From NCBI RefSeq assembly GCF_041146395.1, contig NC_091006.1, positions 3,726,001-3,790,000 of the forward strand: DNA of 64,000 nt, given 5' to 3'. Below are positions 1-11,200 of this stretch, in pieces. This DNA comes from Eulemur rufifrons. Its lineage: Eukaryota; Chordata; Mammalia; Primates; Lemuridae. Made by a program: the position numbers and the translations under genes. Positions within the stretch are counted from its first letter, which is position 1. The number at the start of each line of letters is the position of its first letter. The notes under the pieces are model-generated. The model was not told the DNA's origin and did no database searches. It saw nothing but the letters and a program-made list of their open reading frames with translations.

Positions 1-1020
1 AGTCGATTATTCCAGAATCCAGGGGGGCAAAGGCACTGCCTTTTCCTTTCTTAACATAAAGACTCGGAAAAGAATTAGAAAACGAACCAACCGCCAATCA
101 ACCATTCACCACCTACAGACACAGATTCCTGACTGCGTGTCCTGGGGGGTGTCAAAAGTGGGGAGGACGCTTTCTGCCCACGAGGAGACCTCTGCTTCTT
201 CACTTGGGGCTCCTGGGGGGGCAGTTACCATAGGGATCAGCAGAACTCTGCAAAAGTGACATGATGACAGAAGCTACAATGGTGACTTTAAGTGCAAACT
301 ATACACTTAAAAAATACAGGCCATTATTCTAATCTGAATAATTACTAATACTGTATGTGCCAAGACAAAACTGAAATTCAAGAGATACAATTTGCCTGTG
401 GTAGGATCAATTATCAGACCTCTCTACACTACAGTGCACTTCTTGCATTACCAGGAGCAATAGCTTTTGCACTAAAGATTCTCACCTAAATCCTGCTGTT
501 ATACATCATCTGCAAAACATGACGCTAATGTAAGCATCTTAGAAAACACTTACATGTACACATGTAAATAGTGGGAAAATAAACTAAACTGAAATCAGCA
601 AAGTCGCTGCTCTTCAGGCAGTGAACAAAAGGTAACTTTGCAAATAAAGATGCACGGGCATCGTCAACAGTCAAGATGGTTTACTGTCCCCAACTGTACC
701 CGGGACTAATGCCGAATGATGTCACGGGGCTCCACCACGGCAGCCACACGGATTCTGGCTCCAGGCTCAGATCTGCTGCTGAGCCCAGGGACACATTTTA
801 GAGCCCATCCTGACAGCACACAAAAAGCATCTCACATTTCCAGAATGACATGGTATTTGGGAATTAAATCAATTGCTTCAAACTGTAAATCTTTGGATGT
901 ACCATGACTGAAATATCTTGAAATACGCTGTGCTCGAATTACTGGAGCCTACTAGAATTTATACATTAAAACACAATTACGACAACTGGAAAGGCCCGCC
1001 TACTTTAGCCCTGACCTGTG
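1..1020. other. Low-copy sequence, no gene recognised
   Basis: This is mixed-composition sequence with no repeat family that I recognise and no open frame above about 63 codons. Two AATAAA hexamers lie on the plus strand at 578-583 and 643-648, but no GT-rich downstream element or upstream coding sequence makes them convincing polyadenylation sites. The many short A/T-rich words and lack of obvious transposon structure would fit a 3'UTR or conserved non-coding DNA. That is only a possibility. Confidence 0.4.
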
Positions 1021-1459
1021 AGATGTATAATCTCTTGTTCTATAAATAAAGGGAGAGGACAAAGGAAACACGTGGCATTTGGTTTTTGCTGCATTTCTAA
1101 GGCCAAATGGGAGAAAATGTTTAGGCACAGGACACACTCATATCTCCCCATGGAGAAAAGAGCTCAGGTGAGTTCAGCTAGTGGCTTTTCAAGAGCTGCC
1201 AATGCTGGGACCTCAGGTGTCCAGGGTTGGTAGGGAGACAAGATTTCCCTGGGAAGCAGCAGGAGGTGCCACAGTCTGTAAAGATGCACACAGGGGCTCT
1301 GGGGGAGGGACAGGGCTAATGCTGTCTGGGTCCTGGGAACCTACCCCCGCCCCCACCCTCCCGCAAGAGGCCCTCAGAGAGAGCCAACACTTACTCCATG
1401 CGACAGCACAATGTTTCTTTCTGGGCAGTGGTCTTTGGGCACTTAATTAATATTTGGAA

Positions 1460-1486
1460 ATATTAAGATGAGGGTCTACTCGCTGA
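1460..1486 (+). repeat. 27-nt direct repeat, copy 1
   Basis: This copy begins ATATTAAGATGAGGG and continues through TCTACTCGCTGA. It matches the copy at 2948-2974 at every base except one C/T difference at a CpG. The surrounding bases do not align beyond this short core. It is too long to be a chance match in 64 kb, yet too short for me to assign to a transposon family. Confidence 0.75.
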
Positions 1487-2947
1487 GTGGGTGCCTTCAC
1501 TGCTGAAGCCAGCACAGAGGTGGGGCCGGAGGGACGGGGCCCAGGGCAGGTGCTGGGATGATGACAGGGTGTTCTGGGGAGCTGCGTTGGCAGCAGCTTA
1601 CACCAGGTGGCAAGGAGGTTGGTCACAGCAGGCCGGACTGGCTGGGAAGGGGAGGGAGGTGTCGAGAGCAACAGTGGGTGCCAAGCCTGGACTTCAGGGT
1701 TTTCAAAGAAACCTGAGAGAGTGTCAGTAGCAGACAGCCCAAACACCACTGCCTGGAAGGAAACATTTTGCTATTGCACTGGATAAGGGTCTGGAAAAAC
1801 AAGGCCGAAGGGAGTGTATTTAAATGGCACAATCAACACCCTGACCACAGATGAAGATAGCAAGCTCATTCCTAAGGGCAGCACTGAGAGAAACTGAGGC
1901 AGGGTCAGCAATCAAAGCACAGGGTGCTCTACCGCCTGCTGCACGGCCCCTCACTGCTAAATGCGGGGAGGTGGTGTGCTTCTGAGAGGGGCTGGTGGGA
2001 AATAGCCTGCCCCACCCCTCACCCCTGAAATAAGGCGGCTCACGTTCCAGAGGAGCTCTGCGGCAGGGTCCAGGGACAGCCCTCAAGTGGCACCACGGGC
2101 CTTGAAGTTTAAAGTCGCTGCAGGTGACTCTACCCTGAATCTGAGGATGGCCAGGGCGGTCAGTGCGAGCTCACGCCAAGTCCTGGGCACAACTTCCTCC
2201 ATGAGAATGGATTACCCTGCAGGTGTCTCCAGCCTCAGAACCTAAAGCTCAGCATTTGAGGTTGAACCCAAGGATTCGCAAAGAAACTTCTTGCTAGCAA
2301 GTAGTGTTTACATGTAGGTTTAAAGCTTCCTGGGATATTCTGAATCCAGCCACCCCTTTCCTAGACTCTAGTCCAGAGTGCAGCTCTGTCAACAGGCTCC
2401 AGAGCAAGCAGACAGCCGCAGAACCCAGGAAGTAGACAAAGGAGAGGGGGCATGTGAGACGCACAGGAAGAATCTACGGGGCCGAGAGAAAGTCCACAAG
2501 CCCTTGCTGTACTAGCAGCTCATTGTCGGTTTGCACGTGGAATATCTTTGGCCCACGTCCAGATTAAATGCCAGTTAGAAAGCTCTGCCCGCTTGCCTTT
2601 CCTGGGCAGGCAGCAACAGTGGTGAGCTCTAATCATTTACAAAGGTCACGATCAGGAGCGAGCCCCGGAGCAGTCATTTAAAATTCGATTGATCCCTATT
2701 TGTAGTCAGGGAAAGAAAATGGGCACTTGGACTGTATTGTAATTATGGGGCTTCCAGGCAACCATAAATAGATGTGCAATCTCGATACTGGCAAATACCT
2801 GGGAGAAGAAATTATTACTCTGGCATAGCACGTTGCTAGGAAAGGTTGAAGATAAAATTGTGCATAAAAAAATCAATCATCTTTTAGCTAATTTGCCTTG
2901 CTCACCACCCCATCAGGGTTATCACAATTATCAGATGCCTTCTGAAT

Positions 2948-2974
2948 ATATTAAGATGAGGGTCTACTTGCTGA
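2948..2974 (+). repeat. 27-nt direct repeat, copy 2
   Basis: This is the second copy of the element at 1460-1486, reading TCTACTTGCTGA where copy 1 has TCTACTCGCTGA. The single difference is the kind produced by deamination of a methylated CpG. It lies in low-copy sequence about 1.49 kb from its partner, in the same orientation. Confidence 0.75.
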
Positions 2975-3284
2975 ACAAGATCGCCAAGAACACAAAGCTC
3001 TCAAATTCCGCGGGGACTCCGCAGAGCTGACATTTGGAGCTGGGTGGGTTCTGGGGGCCACGAACACAATGGAAGAGCCTCGAGGTCACTCTCTCTGAGG
3101 GCCTCGTGCTGAGGGGTAGGTTCCCAGGGCTGTCGGGAGCATCAGCCCTCCCCTGGGCACTGGAAACCCCATCCTGGTGCTCACCTGCTGGGGAGAGCAG
3201 TCTGGGAGGAGGAGTGGCGGGAGAGCAGGGGGTGGCACACCCATGCTGCTTAGTCACACGGGGCTGGCCCTGGTGCTTTGACAT

Positions 3285-3415
3285 CGTAACCTTCACCCTC
3301 ACCACAACCCCAGAAATAAATATTATCAGCTGGTAGGGAAACCGAGGCACTATGAGATCCAGAAACGTGCCCAAGGTCATCTGGAGGTTTGGGGCAGAGC
3401 TGGGTCCAGAGCCAG
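3285..3415 (+). mobile_element. MIR SINE fragment
   Basis: The order of words follows the MIR consensus: a CCTCACCACAACCC segment, a TATTATCAGC segment, GGGAAACCGAGGCAC, then GTGCCCAAGGTCATCTGGAG and GGGGCAGAGCTGGG. MIR is an ancient mammalian tRNA-derived SINE. The element is old, and the edges are approximate. Confidence 0.75.
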
Positions 3416-3749
3416 CAGGAGGTGGAGACCAGGGGACCTGGGTGCCCACCCTGCCCCAGGCAGTGCCCCTGGAAGAGCCAAGGACAGGGGTGTCTGCCCT
3501 GCAGCTCTGCCTCTGCCCCCTTCCACACCACTGAAGAATCTCTCTCCCTCTGCATCCTTAAGAACCTATAAGGCTCTAGCCGAAAATGATACTTGCCGGA
3601 TGGCAAATGTTCTCCACGGGGGCTGCAGGGCCATCTGAGTCTACCATAAGCCTGCCCCAGTGTGCACAGGGCTCGCCCTCGTTCCGCACGGGGACCGTCT
3701 CTAACATTCACTCCTGCGGGTCGGCCCCACCTTCTGAGCTGGTACTTAC

Positions 3750-3904
3750 AGCACCTCGGCGTCCCAGAAGCTCTCGGACGGTCGCCAGTAGAGTTGGTAG
3801 TGCACTCGCGGAAATGATGCCAATTAAACCAAGATCCCCTTTTCTCCATACGGAATCAGCCAACACCACCCACCAGTGCCAGGCCACGGGAGGTAGGCTG
3901 GGTG
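3750..3904 (-). other. Candidate exon (155 nt), unrecognised gene
   Basis: On the minus strand a pyrimidine-rich acceptor (TGCCCTTCCCTCAG) precedes base 3904, and a consensus donor (GTAAGTACC) follows base 3750. Between them one frame is open for 51 codons and includes a hydrophobic stretch (LGLIGIISASALPTLLATV). Another frame encodes VHYQLYWRPSESFWDAEVL but has an in-frame TAA about 60 nt upstream, so it would need an internal acceptor. The 100 nt next to the donor are CpG-rich, unlike most of the window. I do not recognise either protein. The signals are real in the sequence, but whether they are used is unknown. Another explanation is a decayed CpG-rich element. Confidence 0.25.
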
Positions 3905-3989
3905 CTGAGGGAAGGGCACCCCACTAGCCAGACAAGGGTGTCAGAGGGCACAGCCTGTCTGGGACTCACTCTGCCACCACGGAGCAAAC

Positions 3990-4375
3990 ACCTAAAGGCG
4001 CAATGTTACATGCAAGTAATCCTACCTCTAAAACCTATCCCAGGGAAATAGGGTGAAGACAGAGATGTATGCACAAAGACGTTGATGGCCATGTCGCTTA
4101 CGTCGTGACCTTCATTTGGGACTGGCCAAGTGCATTACGGCATATGAATTGCACGGAATGTTATACCACCATTGCAATGTTCGATATAGTTTCCTGGGAT
4201 ACGGAGAAATGTGTACAAAATACTGCTAAACAGTCACCACCACAACAAGAAAAGGCATAAAATTATATAAAACCTTATAAAGAGTAAGTGCGTAAACATT
4301 ATAACTATGAGGATTACTGGCGATGGGGTTCTGCTTTCAACATCCTTTCGTTCTTTTCAAAACTGTCTAGGATTA
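3990..4375 (+). mobile_element. Possible old L1ME-type 3' end
   Basis: The order of words, including GGGAAATAGGGTGAAG, ATGTATGCACAAAGACG, TGGGATACGGAGAAATGTG and AACTATGAGGATTACTGGCG, resembles the 3' untranslated region of old L1ME/L1MC elements. Divergence is high and no poly-A tail or target duplication remains. The assignment is tentative. Confidence 0.4.
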
Positions 4376-4504
4376 GCTGCCATCCTCTGCTTCTGACTTC
4401 CGTGGCTTTGGAGTGGCGGCTGGGGTCCCAGCCTGGGCCGTGGGTCCGCCAGGCCAACAGCAGCCTCAGGAACTCCAACTTAGGGTTATCAGAAGGTGCT
4501 AGTC

Positions 4505-4830
4505 CTTTTTTCTTTAATTGTGAAAAAATATACATAAAACACAATTTACCATTTCAACCATTTTTGAGTGTACGATTCAGTGTCATTTAAGTATATTCAC
4601 AATGTTGTGCAACCCTATCCATTTCCAAAACTTCATCATCCCCAACAGAAACTCTGCGCCCATTCAACAATAATTCCCTGTCCCCCACCCGGCCCCAGCC
4701 ACCTCCGTCCTGCTCTGTCTCTGCGGATCGGCCTAGTCCAGCACCTCCGTAAACGGGACGCTGCAGTATTTGCCCTCCTGTGCCCGGCCTCTTCCCCTCT
4801 GCTGCACGTCTGCGAGGGTCCGCCCCGTTG
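4505..4830 (-). mobile_element. L1M 3' end, antisense
   Basis: The plus strand shows the widely dispersed L1M antisense pattern: AATTTACCATTTCAACCATTT, GAGTGTACGATTCAGTGTCA, CAATGTTGTGCAACC, AACTCTGCGCCCATTCAACA and the C-rich CCCCACCCGGCCCCAGCC block. The element therefore lies on the minus strand. Past about 4720 it becomes unusually G/C-rich compared with other copies, so that edge is uncertain. Confidence 0.7.
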
Positions 4831-5914
4831 GCAGCCCACCCTGCCCTTACTGCCGCTTGATCTTCGTTGAACTCAGCATGGGCAGGGCTGTTCCCATTTA
4901 CAGTGGAGGAAACTAAGGCTCACATAGGCAGAACCAGGGCTTTGTCTCTGTCTGACCCTGAGTCTGTCACCTGCTGCAGTCGCAGGAGACCTGCTGTGAG
5001 TGGTCCAGCCTCTCCACATCATACTACCTGTGCTGAACTTGGTGAGCGCACACCTCTCCTCCATCCCTGGTCTGGAGGACAAACAGTCCGTTTCCCCAGA
5101 AGGCTTTCCTGAGGTCACTGGGGTCTTGGGCAAGACTCAGCCGGCCCCTTCCCAGAGTATAGCTCTGCCACCCTGGCCTTCCAACCTTCTTCCCCACCTG
5201 TGGGCAGAAGGTGAGCAGACGCCCTTGCCCCCATATCGGCCCACTGCGCTCCCCACGTCCAGCCTCTCCCAGCACCGTCTCCGGGCCCCCTCGGAGGTGT
5301 CGGGGCAGGGAAGGCTAGGCTGCAGCCCTGGAGCCACAAGACAGCCACCCTCAACAGAGGTCACCACGATGCTGTGCCCACCCAGGGGGTCCCAGCCAGC
5401 CACCAAGGCAAGCAGAAGAGCCACCTCACAGTCTCCCTCCAAACCAGTTCTCCAAAGGGACCTGCAAGGGTTGTGCCTCGGGAACTAACTGTCCCCAGGA
5501 ACCTCTCCCATCCTGGCCTTCTCCACCTGCCCCGGAAGCACCTGCATTCTGAAAGCTCCATTCCAGCCACGGGTTGATTTGTGAAAAGTCTACCCCTATT
5601 AAAGGTACCTTTTCCACGACCCAATCATAGCAGTTTATTAATTGGCGGAGTCCTCCTAACCAAGTGTAATACCTGCTAACAACGCACACCTGGTAGAATA
5701 GATTGCCTGTGAAGCAATGCCAGGCAGTTACCAAGTTTCCACTCTACTTAATACAACGCATTACACCATTGCTGGGGCACGATAACCTCAGAAATGGCAA
5801 TTTCGTCCTTCTGTGTGTCATTTTAGTCCCACAGCGATTACAAGCGAATCCAGACAGGCCTGTCACAGTGATGCTCACCTTTGCTAGGATGTCTCCCATC
5901 GTCCCACCAGCTTG
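4831..5914. other. Low-copy GC-rich sequence
   Basis: No gene was recognised. Overlapping open frames up to 162 codons occur on both strands (for example 5000-5488 plus and 5137-5442 minus), but they shadow each other in C-rich DNA and none carries a recognisable domain. A short MIR-like motif (CATTTACAGTGGAGGAAACTAAGGCTC) lies near 4897-4923. Confidence 0.4.
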
Positions 5915-6350
5915 GACGACAGTGGGAGCCTCTTCACTGGCCACCCTGCCTTTCCTCGTGCCCCTTTGAGTCCATTCCCCTCGCAAAAGCCAAGGTGATC
6001 TTTTAAAGTGCTTCCTCCCTTCCCCTTGAACACCTGCCCCAGGGCCTTTGCACTGGCCCACTCTTCCCCAGTTCTCTGCCCAGCCAGGTCCTTCTCATCT
6101 CCCATGAGTCGGCTCAACAGTCACCTCCTCAGAGAGGCCTTCCCTACCCAGGCTAGCCCAGGTAGCCCTGTAGCATTCTATCACATCACCCTAATTTATT
6201 TCTTCATGTTTCATATCAGTATCTGAAATTACGTATTTTTTTGGTAACATCTTTCCTCTTCAAGGACAGAGCTTTCTGTGCTTTGATAGCTGCTGTATCC
6301 TCAGAGACTGTGAAAGAGTCAGTGCTCAAATAGTGTTCGTTGACTGACTG
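5915..6350 (+). mobile_element. L2 LINE fragment (3' part)
   Basis: The L2 consensus is followed in order: GGCCACCCTGCCTTTCC, a TTTTAAAGTGCTTCC-like word, GGGCCTTTGCACTGGCC, CAGAGAGGCCTTCCCTACC, and a tail resembling CAAGGACAGAGCTTTCTGTG followed by GTGCTCAAATAGTGTTCG. L2 is an ancient mammalian LINE. This is a non-coding remnant. Confidence 0.75.
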
Positions 6351-6379
6351 GTGGAATCATGGTTTGAAAAGTCCACCTT

Positions 6380-6713
6380 GGCCAGGCACGGTGGCTCACA
6401 CCTGTAATCCTAGCACTCTGGTGAGGCCGAGGGGGAGGATCGCTTGAGGTCAGGAGTTCGAGACCAGCCTGAGCAAGAGCGAGACCCACATCTCTACCAA
6501 AAGTACAAAGAAATGATCTGGACAGCTAAAAATATATATATAAAAAAATTAGCCGGGCATTTGTGGCGCATGCCTGTAGTCCCAGCTACTCAGGAGGCTG
6601 AGGTAGGAGGATCGCTTGAGCCCAGGAGTTTGAGGTTGCTGTGAGCTAGGCTGATGCCATGGCACTCTAGCCTGGGCAACAGAGCAAGACTGTGTCTCAA
6701 AAAAAAAAAAAAA
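6380..6713 (+). mobile_element. Strepsirrhine-type Alu, full length
   Basis: A dimeric 7SL-derived SINE starts at GGCCAGGCACGGTGGC and ends in an A-run. The left arm contains CCTGAGCAAGAGCGAGACCC, followed by the AT-rich linker (ATCTGGACAGCTAAAAATATATATA). The right arm contains TTGCTGTGAGCTAGGCTGAT. The target duplication TCCACCTT is at 6372-6379 and 6715-6722. Confidence 0.97.
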
Positions 6714-7287
6714 TTCCACCTTTTATCCAAGCCTCCCTTCGGCCTCTGCCCTACTCTTCTCCTCGAAGGAGTCATCCTCGCTTACTGCCTTACTCTCTCT
6801 GGTGGCTTCCAAAGCTTCCACTGTGCCCAGGGTCAACCTGCCCAGACTCTCTGTGCGATGCAAACCCAACCCACTGCGAACTAGATTCAGCACTCTCCCC
6901 CGACCCATTCCTCTTGCTGGGGTCCTCACCCAGCACTTGCCCAAGCCAGACACTCGGGGGCCTGAGCAGATGCTTTCTGTGTTCCCAGCTCCCCCTCCTT
7001 TCAAGGGACAATGGAGGTGGGTGTGTTTCCCACGGTCCCCCGGAGGTTCCCCTGCAGGACTGCAGTTTCCAGCTCAATTATGCACCTCAGTTATGCCTCT
7101 TCCTTCCCCCGCTGTGCTCTGTCCTGCCCTCTCCCTGCCTCCTGCGCTCTCCTCCTGCACCGCTGCTGAGTCTCAGCCCACTTTTAGCAGGGTCCCATCA
7201 GCGTCCCCTGCCTGCTGCTGTTCTTTCAACAAACACATCCAGTCAGTCTCCAGCCTGGTGGATTCCACTCCTAGTTGTCTCTGACGC
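6714..7287. other. Pyrimidine-rich low-copy sequence
   Basis: This C/T-rich stretch is depleted of stop codons on the plus strand. The longest open frame in the window (330 codons, 6692-7684) crosses it, but that frame begins at GTG in the Alu tail and ends in an LTR. No protein family is recognisable. It may contain old L2 sequence. Confidence 0.4.
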
Positions 7288-7752
7288 TGTGCGTATTCAT
7301 TTCTTCTGTCTCTGTAACAAATGGCCACAAGCTCGGTGGCTTAAGACAACAGAGATTTACTCTCTCCCAGTTCTGGAGGCCAAAGTTCAGTACCAGTGGG
7401 ACAAAATCAACACATCAGCAGGGCCACACCCCTTCTGCTGGCTCCAGAGGAGAATGGTCCTATGCCTTCTCTGGTCTGGTGGCTGCTGGCGTTCCTTGGC
7501 TTGTGGCCACATCATTCCTGTCTTTGCTTCCATGGTCACATGGCCTCCCCCTCTGTCTGTGTCCAATCTCCGTCTCATCAGGATACATGCGATCGCATTT
7601 GGGGCCACTTGGATTATCCAGGAGACACCCCATCTCAAGATCCTTAATAAACACCTGCAAAGTCCTTTTTGCCATATAAGATGATATTCACAGGTTCCAG
7701 GGACAAGGACCTGGTATCTTTGGGGGGGCCATCATTATTCAGCCACTATACC
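7288..7752 (-). mobile_element. MLT1-type MaLR LTR
   Basis: The plus strand is the reverse complement of an MLT1 LTR. It begins TGTGCGTATTCATTTCTTCTG and runs through TAACAAATGGCCACAAGCTCG, GTGGCTTAAGACAACAGAGA, CAGTTCTGGAGGCCAAAG and CAGCAGGGCCACACCCC. It ends with CATATAAGATGATATTCACAGGTTCC and the GGGGGGGCCATCATTATTCAGCC block. The element belongs to the ERVL-MaLR group of non-autonomous LTR retrotransposons and appears solo. No internal sequence was seen. Confidence 0.85.
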
Positions 7753-7769
7753 ACCCCTCCCACTCTCAC

Positions 7770-8540
7770 CTCTCCCCTGAACTACTGTGAACAGATTCCT
7801 GTCTGGCCCCATTAAATCCATCCTCCCGGCCGTAATCAGAGACATCTTTCTGAAAGCAAACGTGCTGGGCATTCTGCTGCCCGCAGGACACGGAGCTGCT
7901 GCCTAGCCAGGCCCTGCTCCCTCTCTGCTGGCCCCTCATGTCATAGCTCCTGGCTCTGCTGCCTCGGGGGCCAGGCAGGCTGTCAGCCCCGTGCGTACGC
8001 AGCCGGGCTCGGCTCCAGCTGACTCTGTCAGGCGGGAATGCAGATGCCAGATTTTTTAGAGAACCAGAATCCAGGTTTGGTTTGATTTTACATTCAGTGT
8101 GAAACCTCTCAGTATTTAAATGTTGACAGCTAATTAAAAAAGAAAATGTAACAGAGTGCAGGCCACATAAAGCAGTCTTTGAGCTGCCCCCTTTGCAAGC
8201 GCTGCCTGGCAGCTGGAGTTTGTGGCTCCTTTCTGTCCCCAGGCCTTTGCCTGCTCTGGCCCCTTTGCTGGGGGCATGACCTGAGCCTTCCCCACCCCCA
8301 TGTCCTCCTTCTCTCCCCCTGCTCCCTGGTGTCCTCTGCTCCGATGCCACCTTCCTGAAGACTGACCACGGTGTTTCTCGTGGGCTGACTCCTGAGCCGG
8401 CTCGTGTCTCCCTGCAGGGATGTGGCTGCCCACGGGTCTCTGTGAGCACCCGCAGGGCAAGGAAATGCCCATGTGTCTGTTAGGGGACCTCCCGTGTAGG
8501 GCGTGCTCAACCCACATTTGTAGAACTATGAATATGGTTC
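7770..8540 (+). mobile_element. L2 LINE remnants
   Basis: Two L2-like blocks can be followed. One near 7795-7910 has CCATTAAATCCATCCTCCCGG and GACATCTTTCTGAAAGCAAAC. The other near 8240-8370 has AGGCCTTTGCCTGCTCTGGCC and GATGCCACCTTCCTGAAG. The sequence between them is less clear, so this may be one interrupted element or two. The 227-codon minus-strand open frame across this region is antisense to these remnants and has no recognisable domain. Confidence 0.5.
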
Positions 8541-10480
8541 TTACCCTTAAGAAAACATCAACCATGTCATTTTCAGGGCACAGTCACGAAATCACCAAAT
8601 TTGGAAATATAAATGTGGGTTAAAGTTGTCTCAAAATGAGTCCTTAGACTTAAGGACTGGTTGCTATGCCAGCAAAGGATCAACAGGGAAAACGAGAGGC
8701 TACCTGCCTGCGTGTCATGGGCAGATCAGCCAGTCACTCGTTTTCGGGGCTTGCTGCCAGCGCTGGGCAGACCCGTGCAGCCTTCTGCGGTTTGGATGTC
8801 GGCGTCCACGCGCACACGTCGCACACCCCCTATCCAAGTCTGCCAACACTACGGTGGCCAACATTAATCATTCTTAGGAGTGTACGTGGCACTCACCTTC
8901 CTGCCTTGTGTGTAACAACTGGACCCTACTTGGCATCGTAGCAACCCAAGCCACCTGCTGGGGAGGAGGTGGGCATGGCCACCTTAGGTAAATCAAGTCG
9001 CTGGAAGTTTGTAACTCTCATATTCATTGTGATTGCAAAGAAAGACCACCAAGTTTAGAAGGCTTCCTCCCCTTCCCCCAAAAAACTTCCACTGAAAGAG
9101 TTAATTTTGTAATAATCATTATTATAAATGATTTGCACTCCCTACAAAGGAATAAAGCTAAAGTCCAGAAATTAAGATGTAAAGTCGGTTGGCTTATGGG
9201 CAGAGCATTGTGTAGGTGGGTGTCAGGGGCACATATTTGACCTGAGCTGATGGAACATCACTCTACAAAGTTCAGCAGCTCTGCGTTTTCCACATCATCT
9301 GCCATTAACACACACCGCCTGTATAATTGAGCAAATGGTGACATTTTTAAGTGTCTGGAGACACTGTCACTCAATTAGCAAAGGCTTCCCAAGAGCCCAC
9401 GGGGCTGCTGGACTCTGGGGGTGGCGGGGGGCACCTTCGTCCTCTGGGGTGTGCCTCGCACTTGGGAAACTAAAGCACCCGCATGTGGTGCTCAGACTCC
9501 ATGCGAGGCAGCTGGTGCTGTGAGCGTCATCTAGGGCGGGGACACGGCACAGCTCCAGGTCCAGAGGGGCTGGGGGAGGGGTCCGAGGGGGCCTCACATC
9601 TGGGAGGAAACCTTGTGGGGCTTTCACTTGCTATTTTAATAACGTTTTCATGTCACCATGGGTTTTTTTTTCTTCCACCTCTTCGTTTTCTTGTAACTCA
9701 TGTTACTGAAGCAAATTACCTGCTAAAGAACAAAGTCTGGCACAGATGCCCTCTTTACATGCAGGGAGACACAGGTTTTAGGCTGAGCACCAGTGCCCTG
9801 TGAGAGGCCCTGAGCACAGGCCCTTTCCCTGGAAGCTCCTCTCGGGTGCACCAGGGCTTCCAGCGAGCGTTTCTGTGCCCAGCACAGTGCCTGGCATTCG
9901 TAAGTGACGGCTGATTGAATCTTGAAGGTTTACAGATTACAGATTAAATCCAAGCATCTTCTCCAACCCTGAAAATCCAAAGCCCAGCAGCAGTTGTGAC
10001 CACCGTGGAGACAGAGTAGGTGTACACACCCCTGCACACGCTCTCTTGACTTTCCCCAGAGGGAGGTGGCCAAGCAGATTTGGGGACTGCTGGCATCCAC
10101 TAGGTCAATATTTACGCATCATGGTGAGCCTCCCACGTGATCTGGAAAGGTCCCTCCACAGACAGGACTTGTCCAAGAAGAAGATATTTTCACCACTGTG
10201 GAGGTGCCCCAGGGATTCCTGAGTCAGGAAGGGACCCAGCTCTGTGTCCCCTGGTGCAAGCTGGCTCACTCTTATAGCAAAGAGGGACTTTCTTTTTTAA
10301 AAAGGTGCGGGCACACCATATAAAGTTGACAGGGATGTTACAGCTTGCAACTGCCATTGCACAACCAATTTAGAAGCAGCAGTGTGTTCTGGTGGTAATG
10401 AATTCATCATCGTATCCAACAGCACTTGGACGGTGGGAGGGAATGTGGCTGGATTTTCCATTTCCATGGCTGTACACCAG
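8541..10480. other. Low-copy sequence with minor repeat scraps
   Basis: I see no gene here. Around 9800-9925 there is an L2/MIR-like end (TTTCTGTGCCCAGCACAGTGCCTGGCATTCG). The stretch 9050-9340 is AT-richer, contains no repeat that I recognise and could be conserved non-coding DNA. The longest plus-strand open frame (9483-9803, 106 codons) has no recognisable family. Confidence 0.4.
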
Positions 10481-10859
10481 TAAGCTGTGAAGCAGGAAGT
10501 CTCACATAGCTACAAGATGCAACTGCTAGACTCTACGAATAGAAGGGTATTAATTCACTATGATGCTCAGCCTCCTGAGCTGGAAGCTTCTTCCTGGATA
10601 GCCCTCACCTCTCGCCACTCAGAGCCCTCAGAATCTCTCAGTCTGTGCTGGTTTGGGCCCTGGTTAGCTCTTGCCTCGATGGTAAAATAGCCTCTACTAG
10701 TGCATTGCGCAATACCTTAGAAAACCATGTGAAAGGCGTCCCGGTGTTGGACAACTGGAGTAGGGAGCAGGAGCCTCCTTTACAAATTCAAATCTGAGCC
10801 TGTTTACACTCGCCCCAAATCCTCCAAGCCTCTGCCCCCTGGACCCTGCTGCACACCCT
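10481..10859. other. Low-copy sequence
   Basis: No repeat family, RNA gene or convincing open frame was recognised. Short frames on both strands (67 and 91 codons) overlap one another and show no domain. Confidence 0.35.
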
Positions 10860-11200
10860 CCAGGCTCATGCCCTGAGTCAGAACCTCCCAGAATCCTGGT
10901 AGCCCCTGAACACACCATGCATATTTGCCCTTGCACTTGCTGCTCCTTGTCCAGACCACCCTTCCCCACCACTCCAGTCTAGTAAGTCCCTGTTCATCCC
11001 GGAAAACTCAACACTGGCACCACCTTCCCTGTGCTACCTCCCTCTCCTGGCTGCTGTGTTCTCTACATCTCTGCAAACACCATCGCTTCTGCCTGGCTCT
11101 CTCAAGCTTCTTACAGGCCGGAGATGGTGTCTTTTCCATCCTGGCTATTTGCACTACCCCAGCAAAGAGCAGGTCTGATGAGCTGAACTAGGTGTTTGGA
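10860..11200 (+). mobile_element. L2 LINE fragment
   Basis: L2-like words occur in order: TTGCCCTTGCACTTGCTGCTCC, GAAAACTCAACACTGGCACCACC, TTCCCTGTGCTACCTCC, and a tail region TTACAGGCCGGAGATGGTGTCTTTT followed by a CAGCAAAGAGCAGGTC word. It is divergent and has no target duplication. Confidence 0.6.

Larger units (their letters stand above)
1021..3280. other. GC-moderate low-copy sequence
   Basis: No gene or confident transposon was recognised here. The open frames on both strands (up to about 160 codons, minus strand near 2964-3449) overlap each other in several frames and use weak or non-ATG starts, as expected by chance in C/G-rich DNA. The stretch contains both copies of a short, nearly identical direct repeat, listed separately. 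Confidence 0.4.

Noticed and set aside
578..648. Two AATAAA hexamers as polyadenylation signals of a 3'UTR
   Set aside because: No cleavage-site context, GU-rich element or upstream coding exon was found, so they are not called.
3250..3849. 199-codon open frame on the minus strand
   Set aside because: It passes through an antisense MIR and low-copy GC-rich DNA. Its frame is not the one that best fits the splice signals near 3750-3904.
6692..7684. Longest open frame in the window (330 codons, plus strand)
   Set aside because: It begins with GTG inside the Alu A-tail, crosses pyrimidine-rich DNA depleted of stops, and ends in an antisense MLT1 LTR. No domain is visible and overlapping frames are open too.
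7766..8449. 227-codon open frame on the minus strand
   Set aside because: It is antisense to L2-like sequence, in GC-rich DNA, with overlapping frames of 126 and 143 codons. No recognisable family.
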